Shown piece by piece: positions 1 through 5,966 of a stretch of DNA of 6,006 nt. Positions within the stretch are counted from its first letter, which is position 1. Every line of letters starts with the position of its first letter. The notes below the pieces were generated by a model. It worked only from the letters and a program-made list of their open reading frames with translations. It was not told the DNA's origin and searched no databases. The DNA comes from an archaeon UBA168 (lineage in GTDB: Archaea; Thermoproteota; Thermoprotei_A; Marsarchaeales; UBA168), in the NCBI GenBank assembly GCA_002507085.1, contig DAYW01000037.1:3388-9393 (forward strand), in the 5' to 3' direction. Both the position numbers and the translations under genes were made by a program.

Positions 1-485
1 AACGTCTTTCTCGCGCTCCCCGGCGCAGCTCCTGTTCCACCACACGTAGGGCATACCTCAACCCTCTTTACCCTTATTGTCTTTTGAACCCCTTTAACGG
101 CTTCTTCAAAGCTCAGCTTAAGGCTGACGTGGATGTCGCTGCCTCTTTGCGCTGATGAAGGGCCATAACCGAAAAGCGTCTGGAAAAAATCCTCCATGTT
201 CAGGTCGCGAAATATGTCGCCAAAGTCAACCCCGCTGAATATGTCTTCTTCTGAATGCCTTCTACCGAAGCCCTCTGCCCCTTCAGCGTCGTATTCCCTG
301 CGCTTTTCGTCATCGGAGAGCACGGCGTAGGCCTCTGAGATAAGCTTGAACTTCTCCTCTGCCTCTGGGGACTTGTTCCTGTCCGGGTGGTACTGAAGCG
401 CAAGCTTGCGGAAGGCGGCCTTTATCTCCTCCTTAGTGGCGTTCCTAGGAACGCCGAGGACCTCGTAGTAATCTACGTCGGCCAC
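1..485 (-). CDS. dnaJ: Type I DnaJ (Hsp40) co-chaperone, N-terminal part, cut by window edge
   Basis: DnaJ delivers unfolded clients to DnaK in the cytoplasm and stimulates its ATPase through the J domain. The start is complete and 161 residues are visible; the rest lies beyond base 1. The J domain spans about residues 4-67 with the HPD tripeptide at 33-35. A Gly/Phe-type linker follows (about 67-115) that is rather acidic and carries three related short motifs, EDIF (80-83), GDIF (89-92) and EDFF (98-101). The first client-binding strands begin near 116. The first zinc-finger repeat, CPTCGGTG followed by GS, is at 145-157, which makes this a type I DnaJ. The start is a GTG giving MADVDYYEVLG; no in-frame ATG precedes the J domain, and an ATG at 490-492 is out of frame. 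The gene begins 14 bases after the dnaK stop, so it is probably co-transcribed and translated with dnaK. Only a weak GGAAG lies upstream. Identity is secure; the three remaining CxxCxGxG repeats expected of the family cannot be checked here. Confidence 0.96.
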   Translation of the reverse strand, partial: MADVDYYEVLGVPRNATKEEIKAAFRKLALQYHPDRNKSPEAEEKFKLISEAYAVLSDDEKRREYDAEGAEGFGRRHSEEDIFSGVDFGDIFRDLNMEDFFQTLFGYGPSSAQRGSDIHVSLKLSFEEAVKGVQKTIRVKRVEVCPTCGGTGAAPGSARKT

Positions 486-499
486 CTTCCATCGCTTCC

Positions 500-2353
500 C
501 TATGATTGCTTATCTCCCTCGACTTTAAAGTTCGCGTCTTTGGCCTCCCCTGCGGCCTCTCCCTTCGCCTGCGACTGTGTGCCGCCGACACTGCCTGATG
601 AAGCGGCGCTGTAAGCCATCGTCCCTACCTCGGAAAGCACTTTCTGAAGTCCCTCGGTCCTGCTCTTTATGAGATTTATGTCATCTCCCTTCAAGGCCTC
701 TCTCAGGTCCTTTATTGCCGAGTTGACGCGTTCCTTGAGGTCCGATGGAACCTTGTCTCCGAGATCGGCCAGCGACTTCTCGCTAGCGTATATCAGCGAG
801 TCAGCGTTGTTCTTTGCCTCCGCGAGCTCCTTTTTCTTCTTGTCCTCTTCTGCGAAGCGCTCCGCCTCCTTAATCATCCTCTCTTTTTCCTCCTCGCTGA
901 GCTTGGTCGATCCAGTTATCGTTATCTTCTGCTGCTTCCCAGTCGCCTTATCGACGGCTGTAACGTTAAGGATGCCGTTGGCGTCTATGTCGAAAGTAAC
1001 CTCTATTTGGGGCACTCCCCTCGGCGCAGGAGGTATTCCAGACAGCGTGAACATGCCAAGCGAAAGGTTGTCGGCAGCCATGGGCCTTTCGCCCTGAAGC
1101 ACGTGAATAGTGACCTCGGTCTGGAAGTCCGCGGCGGTCGTAAATATCTGGGATTTTCTGGTAGGGATCGTCGTGTTCCTATCGATTATCTTTGTGAACA
1201 CGCCTCCGACGGTCTCAACCCCCAATGACAGTGGGGTGACATCGAGAAGGACTATGTCGCTTATCTCTCCAGCCAAAACCGCCCCTTGGATTGCGGCGCC
1301 TATGGCCACGCATTCCATTGGGTCGATTCCCCTCTCCGGCGGTTTGCCTAGAAGATCTTGCACAAATCTCTGAACTATGGGCATTTTCGTCGGACCCCCG
1401 ACCAAGATTATCTTGTCTATGTCCTCCTTCTTCCACTTAGCATCTTGAAGCGCTTGCGCAAGAGGACCTTTTGTCCTCTCCAGAATAGGGGCCACGAGCT
1501 CCTCCAGCTTGGCCCTGGTCAGAGTGGCAGTCAAGTGCTTAGGCCCACTTGCATCCGTGGCTATAAATGGCACGTTGATATCCGTGGTCACCATTGATGA
1601 TAGCTCTATCTTGGCCTTCTCCGCGGCCTCTCTAACCCTCTGCATCGCCATCTGGTCTCCAGTTAAGTCTATCCCTGTCTGGTCCTTGAACTGCTTCACA
1701 AGGTAGTTGACTACGGCGTTATCCATGTCGGTGCCTCCGAGTTGCGTGTCCCCATTCGTTGCCTTTACCTCAAAGACCCCTCCTCCAAACTCCATCAGCG
1801 TGACGTCGTAAGTCCCTCCGCCAAGCTCGAAAACTAGGATCTTCATCTCCTTGTCGGATTTGTCTATTCCATATGCCAGCGCTGAAGCGGTAGGCTCGTT
1901 AATTATCCTCACTACTTCGAGTCCCGCTATCGTGCCAGCGTCCTTTGTAGCCTGCCTCTGGTTGTCGTTAAAATGCGCCGGTACCGTTATGACGGCCTTC
2001 TTTATCGGCTCACCGAGGTAGGTTTCGGCGTCGCGCTTTATCTTCTGAAGCAAAAACGCAGAAAGCTGCTCCGGGGTGTACTCCTTGCCGTATATCTTGT
2101 ACTTGTAATTTGTTCCTATCTTCCTCTTCCAGGCCGCCACGGTTCCCTCAGGGTTCGTAGCGGCCTGCCTTCTCGCAGGCTCCCCGACGAGCAGCTGGCC
2201 GTCCTTGGTAAAAGCAACGTAGGACGGAAAGGCCTTGCCTCCCCACACCGTTATACCCTCTGCGCTCGGGATCACAACGGGCCTCCCACCCTGCATAACC
2301 GCGGCTGCGGAATTGCTCGTACCCAGATCTATGCCCAATATCTTTTCTGGCAT
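500..2353 (-). CDS. dnaK: Hsp70 chaperone DnaK
   Basis: ATP-driven cytoplasmic chaperone that binds hydrophobic segments of unfolded proteins, working with DnaJ and GrpE encoded on either side. The 617 residues are of normal length. Phosphate-1 motif GIDLGTSNS is at 7-15, the catalytic lysine probably K76, VPAHFND at 124-130, NEPTA at 152-156, phosphate-2 motif ELGGGT at 176-181, adenosine motif VGGPT at 318-322, and linker VLLDVTPLSLG at 368-378. The substrate-binding beta domain follows to about 480, including VLQGERP (418-424) and PPAPRGVPQIEVTFDIDANG (441-460). The helical lid runs to about 580, and an Ala/Ser/Gly/Gln-rich disordered tail ends the protein. The NBD lacks the roughly 24-residue segment present in E. 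coli DnaK after the catalytic lysine, as in archaeal and Gram-positive DnaK. Archaeal dnaK is generally regarded as acquired from bacteria. Odd points are Glu176 where Asp is almost universal, His127 for Tyr, Trp at 37 and 75, and Phe409 where Asn or Ser is usual. No Shine-Dalgarno precedes the ATG, consistent with its own short-leader promoter. Confidence 0.98.
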   Translation of the reverse strand: MPEKILGIDLGTSNSAAAVMQGGRPVVIPSAEGITVWGGKAFPSYVAFTKDGQLLVGEPARRQAATNPEGTVAAWKRKIGTNYKYKIYGKEYTPEQLSAFLLQKIKRDAETYLGEPIKKAVITVPAHFNDNQRQATKDAGTIAGLEVVRIINEPTASALAYGIDKSDKEMKILVFELGGGTYDVTLMEFGGGVFEVKATNGDTQLGGTDMDNAVVNYLVKQFKDQTGIDLTGDQMAMQRVREAAEKAKIELSSMVTTDINVPFIATDASGPKHLTATLTRAKLEELVAPILERTKGPLAQALQDAKWKKEDIDKIILVGGPTKMPIVQRFVQDLLGKPPERGIDPMECVAIGAAIQGAVLAGEISDIVLLDVTPLSLGVETVGGVFTKIIDRNTTIPTRKSQIFTTAADFQTEVTIHVLQGERPMAADNLSLGMFTLSGIPPAPRGVPQIEVTFDIDANGILNVTAVDKATGKQQKITITGSTKLSEEEKERMIKEAERFAEEDKKKKELAEAKNNADSLIYASEKSLADLGDKVPSDLKERVNSAIKDLREALKGDDINLIKSRTEGLQKVLSEVGTMAYSAASSGSVGGTQSQAKGEAAGEAKDANFKVEGDKQS

Positions 2354-2366
2354 TTTCTGATATCAT

Positions 2367-2381
2367 GTATAACGGTCATAC
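2367..2381. repeat. 15-bp imperfect inverted repeat between dnaK box A and transcript start
   Basis: GTATAACGGTCATAC pairs with itself at 6 of 7 arm positions around a central G. It begins four bases downstream of the CATATA element and ends just before the predicted transcript start, where a bound repressor would block RNA polymerase. A regulatory role is inferred from position and symmetry only. Confidence 0.35.
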
Positions 2382-2385
2382 GCCC

Positions 2386-2396
2386 TATATGTTTTT
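2386..2396 (-). promoter_or_regulatory. Putative internal promoter of dnaK
   Basis: On the minus strand an A-rich BRE-like run precedes CATATA (AAAAACATATA). Transcription would start near 2360-2363, leaving a leader of only about 7-12 bases. This fits the lack of a Shine-Dalgarno before the dnaK ATG and the 92-base gap after grpE, which is long for a simple operon. dnaK-dnaJ could thus be expressed both with and apart from grpE. Confidence 0.45.
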
Positions 2397-2427
2397 TGAT
2401 CCGGCGATCTTTACGAGGCTTTTCAAC

Positions 2428-2437
2428 GTTAATTAAC
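2428..2437. repeat. Perfect 10-bp palindrome GTTAATTAAC after the grpE stop
   Basis: The palindrome starts about 9 bases after the grpE stop codon (reading the minus strand) and about 75 bases before dnaK. It is entirely A/T inside and too weak as an RNA hairpin to act as a terminator. It might be a protein-binding site upstream of the dnaK promoter, but there is no further support. Confidence 0.2.
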
Positions 2438-2445
2438 AGTTTATC

Positions 2446-2919
2446 TCATGGCGCTTGCCTAGATTTAGAGATTTTGACTATGGACGGCCTCAGCACCTTT
2501 CCCTTTAAAGTGTACCCCTTGCGCAGCTCCACCGCAACGGTACCAGCAGGCAAATCCGTAGCCTCCTCACCCACAGCCTCGTGAATCATGGGATCAAACT
2601 TTGAGCCGACACCAGGGATCTCCTCTATGCCGGCCTCCCTAAAGGCCGCGCGAAACTCGTCAAGTATCATTTTAAGGCCCTCCTTAAGGTTTTGATCGCT
2701 TGTCTGCTGCCAGACCCTCTGCAGGTCGTCCACCGCGGAAATCACCGGAAGAAAGGCCTTCGCCTCAAGGGAAAGAACCCTTGCTTCTATTTCAGCATCT
2801 TCTCTCCTCCTTAGGTTTTCTAGATCCGCAAGCGCGTACATGAGCTGCTTCTGAACCTGCTCCAGCCTTTTGTTAGCTATTTCTCTGTCCAGCAAGAGCA
2901 AACCTGGGTCGATTTCCAC
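2446..2919 (-). CDS. grpE: Nucleotide exchange factor GrpE
   Basis: GrpE is a homodimer that opens the DnaK nucleotide-binding domain to release ADP and so resets the chaperone cycle. This copy has 157 residues and is shorter than the 197-residue E. coli protein, with little N-terminal extension before the helix. The dimerising long helix covers about residues 8-75 and includes the family motif LADLENLRRR at 30-39 (compare RADFENYRRR). A helical segment at about 78-97 follows, then the beta-wing head from about 100, with FDPMIHEAVG at 108-117 and the C-terminal signature GYTLKGKVLRPSIVKIS at 135-151. The start is taken as GTG because GGTGGGG lies 5-12 bases upstream and the helix begins immediately after. 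It is the first gene of the operon, with dnaK 92 bases downstream on the same strand. The promoter and leader palindrome are described separately. Identity is very likely; the exact start is slightly less certain. Confidence 0.95.
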   Translation of the reverse strand: MEIDPGLLLLDREIANKRLEQVQKQLMYALADLENLRRREDAEIEARVLSLEAKAFLPVISAVDDLQRVWQQTSDQNLKEGLKMILDEFRAAFREAGIEEIPGVGSKFDPMIHEAVGEEATDLPAGTVAVELRKGYTLKGKVLRPSIVKISKSRQAP

Positions 2920-2924
2920 GAAGG

Positions 2925-2931
2925 CCCCACC
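2925..2931 (-). promoter_or_regulatory. Ribosome-binding site of grpE, decides the GTG start
   Basis: GGTGGGG on the minus strand lies 5 bases before the GTG at 2917-2919. The GGTG core matches the archaeal 16S 3' end and starts 12 bases before the GTG. It supports GTG as the initiator of GrpE rather than any of the out-of-frame ATGs further upstream. Confidence 0.6.
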
Positions 2932-2941
2932 TATGACATAG
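2931..2941. repeat. Perfect 11-bp palindrome at the grpE transcript start region
   Basis: CTATGACATAG has two perfect 5-base arms around one central base. It overlaps the predicted transcription start of the operon and abuts the grpE ribosome-binding site, the usual place for an archaeal repressor operator. A short palindrome of this size can arise by chance, so the operator role is inference. Confidence 0.35.
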
Positions 2942-2952
2942 AGAACATTACC

Positions 2953-2962
2953 ATAATAAAAG
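2953..2962 (-). promoter_or_regulatory. Putative box A (TATA) promoter of the grpE-dnaK-dnaJ operon
   Basis: Read on the minus strand the element is CTTTTATTAT. A start of transcription about 25 bases downstream would fall near 2933, giving a leader of about 14 bases that still contains the GGTGGGG ribosome-binding site of grpE. Its position in the divergent gap and the spacing support it; the upstream BRE is not distinctive. Confidence 0.5.
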
Positions 2963-3144
2963 TATCGGAATCGGGGCCCTAGCGGCGATACAACACATAG
3001 GCAAGAACGCCAGGGAAACTAAGTCTCACCTTCGTTCTAAGGACCGTGCGGCCAAGCTTGCTGCAAAGCCGCCTTGCTTAAAGGGCTAGTATCAATGGCC
3101 GGCGCGGGCCCTTGCCCAATCGTGACATTTTAGTTCTGAGAACG
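2963..3144. other. Unassigned centre of the divergent grpE/tldD intergenic region
   Basis: About 180 bases lie between the two promoters without a recognisable gene. I found no tRNA T-loop, no paired C/D boxes and no convincing small reading frame. Several short potential stems occur: GCGGC at 3048-3052 with GCCGC at 3068-3072, a hairpin GCCTTGCTTAAAGGGC at 3071-3086, and AAGGGC at 3081-3086 with GCCCTT at 3108-3113. The last two use the same bases and so exclude one another. This could be spacer DNA, an upstream regulatory region or an unannotated structured RNA. Confidence 0.3.
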
Positions 3145-3152
3145 CTTTTTAA
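3145..3152 (+). promoter_or_regulatory. Putative box A promoter of tldD-tldE
   Basis: CTTTTTAA preceded by the purine-rich GAGAAC (BRE-like) is centred about 23 bases before the tldD ATG. Transcription would begin at or next to the ATG, that is, a leaderless message, which agrees with the absence of a good Shine-Dalgarno there. Confidence 0.5.
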
Positions 3153-3171
3153 CGACCGAAGGTTTCGTTGT

Positions 3172-4599
3172 ATGGTCAACGAAGATCTGGCTTTAAACCT
3201 GGTACGTCGTGCAGAGGCGCTCGGCGCTTCCTACGCCGAAGCTCGTTTTGAGGAATCGGAGGAAGAGGGAGTAATTGTTAAGAACAGGGAGGTCGACGCC
3301 GTGGGATATTCGCGCTCAAGCGGCGTGGGAATTCGCGTGGTTTACAGGGGAGCGCTGGGCTTTTCCTCAACAAACGATCTGTCTGAATCAAGCTTAACAA
3401 AGATGCTGGATACCGCCATCAGCATGGCTAAAGCCGCAAGCGTTAAAATAAAAAATCCCACGCGCATAGCTCAGATCACAAGCACCTCGGCAAAGTGGGC
3501 ATCCGAATACAAGCAAAACCCGTTTTCGGTGCCCATGGAAGAGAAGATAAACGAGCTGCTCTCCCTGGACGATTACGTTAGCTACCCTGATGTCACATTT
3601 CCCGCTAGGATGTTTTCCGTTGGATTCAACGAGAAGAGAAAGCTCATCGTAAACAGCTACGGCGACAAGGTGGAAAGCGACGTAATAAGGGCCGAGGGCT
3701 TCATTTTCTTGACGGCATATAACCCGCAAAAAGGGAGCATACAAAAATACGACCAGTTAGGCGAGGCCAGCGGATGGGAAGCGGTGGCCAGCTGGGACTT
3801 AAGCGCTAGGACGAAGGAACTGGTTAATGTGCTCTCAGATAACCTGATGAGGGGAACGCTTCCTGAGGTAGGGGAAAAAGACGTGGTTTTGGGCTCAGAG
3901 GTGTCTGGCATTGTCGTCCACGAGTCCGCCGGCCATCCAGCAGAGGCAGACAGGATACTCGGAAGGGAAGCTGCGCAGGCTGGCGAGTCATATCTCAAGC
4001 CAACCTCCTTGGGCCTTAAGATCGGATCGGATAAGGTCAACGTAATCGACGACCCCACGCTCCCTCACTCATATGGGTATTACCTTTACGATGACGAAGG
4101 TGTGAAGGCTAGGCCGCGGTACCTCATAAAGGAGGGCGTCATAAATGAGTTCCTCCACAACCGGGAAACCGCATCTCTTCTAGGAGCGGAGCCGAACGGT
4201 GCGGCAAGGGCCTCAGCTTTTGACAGGGAACCCATGGTGAGGATGGCCAACACCTACTTTGCCCCAGGAGATCACTCGCTAGAGGAACTGATAGAGGGCG
4301 TGCGCGATGGAATCTACATAAAGTCTTTCATGGAATGGAACATAGACGACGTGAGGTGGAACGAGAGGTACGTCGGGCTGGAGGCCTATTCCATAAAGAA
4401 CGGCAAGATCGAGGGGCCGGTCAAGGCTCCCGTGCTCGAAATAACAACCGGGAGGCTCTACTCAAGCGTTGACGCCGTTAGCAGGAACCTCGCTTTCAAT
4501 GCCGCCACGTGCGGCAAGGGTGAACCATCGCAAGGGGTTCCCGTGTGGACGGGAGGCGCTGAGATAAGGCTTAGAAAGGTAAGGGTCTCTAAGAGGTGA
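3172..4599 (+). CDS. tldD: TldD metalloprotease subunit
   Basis: Catalytic subunit of the TldD/TldE metalloprotease, a cytoplasmic complex that in E. coli trims the microcin B17 and CcdA substrates and is thought to degrade unfolded or modified peptides through a narrow channel. The product has 475 residues, about the family length. An N-terminal alpha/beta domain (about 1-200) precedes the catalytic domain. The metal site is HESAGH at 250-255, where H250 and H255 are ligands and E251 the catalytic base. YDDEG (306-310) is another family block, and TCGKG with Cys447 matches the conserved late cysteine that completes the site in E. coli TldD. I chose ATG 3172 because it begins at the normal family N terminus. 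The frame stays open upstream to TTG 3112, but those 20 codons have no family resemblance and span the probable promoter. There is no good Shine-Dalgarno before the ATG, which fits a leaderless message. The stop codon overlaps the ribosome-binding site of tldE. Physiological substrates in this organism are unknown. Confidence 0.94.
   Translation: MVNEDLALNLVRRAEALGASYAEARFEESEEEGVIVKNREVDAVGYSRSSGVGIRVVYRGALGFSSTNDLSESSLTKMLDTAISMAKAASVKIKNPTRIAQITSTSAKWASEYKQNPFSVPMEEKINELLSLDDYVSYPDVTFPARMFSVGFNEKRKLIVNSYGDKVESDVIRAEGFIFLTAYNPQKGSIQKYDQLGEASGWEAVASWDLSARTKELVNVLSDNLMRGTLPEVGEKDVVLGSEVSGIVVHESAGHPAEADRILGREAAQAGESYLKPTSLGLKIGSDKVNVIDDPTLPHSYGYYLYDDEGVKARPRYLIKEGVINEFLHNRETASLLGAEPNGAARASAFDREPMVRMANTYFAPGDHSLEELIEGVRDGIYIKSFMEWNIDDVRWNERYVGLEAYSIKNGKIEGPVKAPVLEITTGRLYSSVDAVSRNLAFNAATCGKGEPSQGVPVWTGGAEIRLRKVRVSKR
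4593..4599 (+). promoter_or_regulatory. Ribosome-binding site of tldE overlapping the tldD stop
   Basis: GAGGTGA is a full match to the archaeal anti-Shine-Dalgarno core and lies 6 bases before the tldE ATG. Its last three bases are the tldD stop codon, so ribosomes ending TldD sit directly on the tldE initiation site. This supports translational coupling of the two subunits. Confidence 0.8.
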
Positions 4600-4605
4600 C
4601 TCCGA

Positions 4606-5919
4606 ATGCAAGGCGCCGATCTGGACATAGCTCAGCTGGTCGTAAGGAACGCAAAGCCGGGTGAGGAGATAGCTTGCCTGATAACTTCAACTTCCAGGAA
4701 GATGGTGAGGTTTTCTAACGGCGAGTTCACGGTTTCCCAAGCCTGGAACGAGATCGAGACAGCTATTCTCTACAGGAACCATGGGAAGATTGCGGTGGGC
4801 TCAACCTTAAGCACCGCCAAGGACGCGGCTCTCGGCCTGCTTGACAGGTTAAGGATTTCGGCGGCGTCTACAAAGCCCAAGCAGGACTTTTCCAAGCTGG
4901 CGCCCAGAAGCTTGAGCCAGCCTACCACTGAAGCCCTCAAAGAACGTGTATCAGACGAGAAGTTAGCCGACATGGTGCTCAGGGCGGACTCGGCAGCCTC
5001 AGCAAATGGCGCCGAGAGATCCGCAGTCGTGCTGAACTCAGAAGATGACCTGTGGCACCTTGTCACGACAACGGGGGCCGAACTGACGGCTACCTCCACA
5101 TCAAATCACCTGGTAATTAGGGCTTTTTCAGGTCAAGGATCTGGCCAGGGCATAACGGCTTCATCCCATCTCTCAAACCTGAACCCAGAGGCAGCTGGCA
5201 CGAGGGCAGGCGAGCTTGCAAGAGATGCGAGGTCTCCCGAACCAGGCGAAGAGGGATACTTCGACGTCGTCCTTGACCCTTCAATATTTGCCAACCTCGT
5301 CGACTTAATCGGCTATGCCTCTTCCGCCTATTCGGTCGAGTCCGGCTTTTCTTTTCTGGCTGGAGCGCTTGGCAAGGAGATCGCTTCTCCTTCGCTCTCA
5401 TTGTACGACGATGGGCTTCTGAAGGAAGGACTGTTGGTAAGGCCGTTTGACGACGAGGGGTACCCAACTCAGAGGACTCCCATAATAGAGGCTGGGCAGC
5501 TCAAGCATTACTTGACCAACTCTCACTTTTCCAATAAGATGGGGATTCCAAATACTGCCAACGCCGGGTGGATTGAACCAAGGCCGTGGAACCTAGAGGT
5601 ATTAGCTGGAAAGGATGAAGAGGATGACCTCTTTAGCGGGCACGTGATATACGTAACTAACAACTGGTACACTAGATTTCAAAACTACGTCACCGGAGAT
5701 TTCTCCACAATACTCAGAGACGCGGTATTCGAAATAAAAGACGGAAAGAGAATAAGGGCGCTAAAGGGACTGAGGCTCAGCGATAACTTGCCCAGGATGC
5801 TCTCATCCATAACTGCGCTGGGAAATAAGCAGTACCTCATAAGATGGTGGGAAGTCGAAACGCCTGTTTTGTTGCCTTACGTCAGGATAAGAGGGGTTCA
5901 CCTAACCTCCGCTGACTGA
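4606..5919 (+). CDS. tldE: TldE (PmbA) non-catalytic metalloprotease subunit
   Basis: Partner of TldD in the heteromeric TldD/TldE protease; it shares the fold but has lost the metal site and helps form the substrate channel. The protein has 437 residues. The N-terminal domain (about 5-205) contains the strand region RKMVRFSNGEFTVSQ (31-45). The C-terminal domain begins near FDVVLDPSIFANLVDLIGY (219-237), the stretch equivalent to the TldD HExxxH helix, and no HExxxH is present there. Family blocks follow: SGFSFLAGALGKEIASP (246-262), NNWYTRFQNYVTGDFST (352-368) and the basic C-terminal region ending RIRGVHLT. The late cysteine of TldD has no counterpart; the final strands read EVETPVLLPYVRIRG. 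The ATG lies 6 bases after GAGGTGA, which itself includes the tldD stop, so translation of the two genes is almost certainly coupled. This matches the usual archaeal tldD-tldE arrangement. The family assignment is firm; in some annotations this protein is called PmbA. Confidence 0.93.
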   Translation: MQGADLDIAQLVVRNAKPGEEIACLITSTSRKMVRFSNGEFTVSQAWNEIETAILYRNHGKIAVGSTLSTAKDAALGLLDRLRISAASTKPKQDFSKLAPRSLSQPTTEALKERVSDEKLADMVLRADSAASANGAERSAVVLNSEDDLWHLVTTTGAELTATSTSNHLVIRAFSGQGSGQGITASSHLSNLNPEAAGTRAGELARDARSPEPGEEGYFDVVLDPSIFANLVDLIGYASSAYSVESGFSFLAGALGKEIASPSLSLYDDGLLKEGLLVRPFDDEGYPTQRTPIIEAGQLKHYLTNSHFSNKMGIPNTANAGWIEPRPWNLEVLAGKDEEDDLFSGHVIYVTNNWYTRFQNYVTGDFSTILRDAVFEIKDGKRIRALKGLRLSDNLPRMLSSITALGNKQYLIRWWEVETPVLLPYVRIRGVHLTSAD

Positions 5920-5932
5920 GCCCTTAACGAGA

Positions 5933-5940
5933 TTTTAAAG
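5933..5940 (+). promoter_or_regulatory. Putative box A promoter for a gene beginning at 5967
   Basis: TTTTAAAG lies 13 bases after the tldE stop and is preceded by purine-rich AACGAGA. Transcription would start near 5961-5963, 4-6 bases before the ATG at 5967. A GTGAA/TTCAC inverted repeat (5940-5944 and 5958-5962) flanks the space between the element and the transcript start. No clear terminator for tldD-tldE is visible before it. Confidence 0.4.
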
Positions 5941-5966
5941 TGAACGCTTAGGAAAGATTCACCCTT

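Noticed and set aside
490..492. ATG just upstream of dnaJ as its start
   Set aside because: It is out of frame with the J domain; the in-frame start is GTG at 483-485, giving MADVDYYEVLG.
669..1097. Open frame of 142 codons on the plus strand
   Set aside because: It is the complement of the dnaK lid and substrate domain; the Ser/Phe/Leu-rich translation is what the reverse of Lys/Glu-rich helical coding gives.
1973..2584. Open frame of 203 codons on the plus strand across the 5' part of dnaK, the gap and the 3' end of grpE
   Set aside because: It is antisense to two firmly identified genes, spans both and the intergenic gap, and its translation has no recognisable motif or family resemblance.
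2931..2954. Seven-codon mini frame MVMFSMS ending in TAG directly before the grpE ribosome-binding site
   Set aside because: Its first ATG lies at the edge of the box A, and the predicted transcript start (near 2933) is downstream of most of it, so it is probably not transcribed.
3071..3086. Hairpin GCCTTGCTTAAAGGGC considered as a terminator
   Set aside because: It lies upstream of both divergent genes, no gene ends there, and no T-run follows it.
2963..3144. Possible tRNA or C/D box RNA in the divergent gap
   Set aside because: On neither strand is there a GGTTCRANTCC-type T-loop, an acceptor stem pair at the right distance, or a matched RUGAUGA/CUGA pair.
3657..4058. Open frame of 133 codons on the minus strand within tldD
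   Set aside because: It lies opposite the catalytic region of TldD with no motif or promoter, and is best explained as a shadow of that gene.
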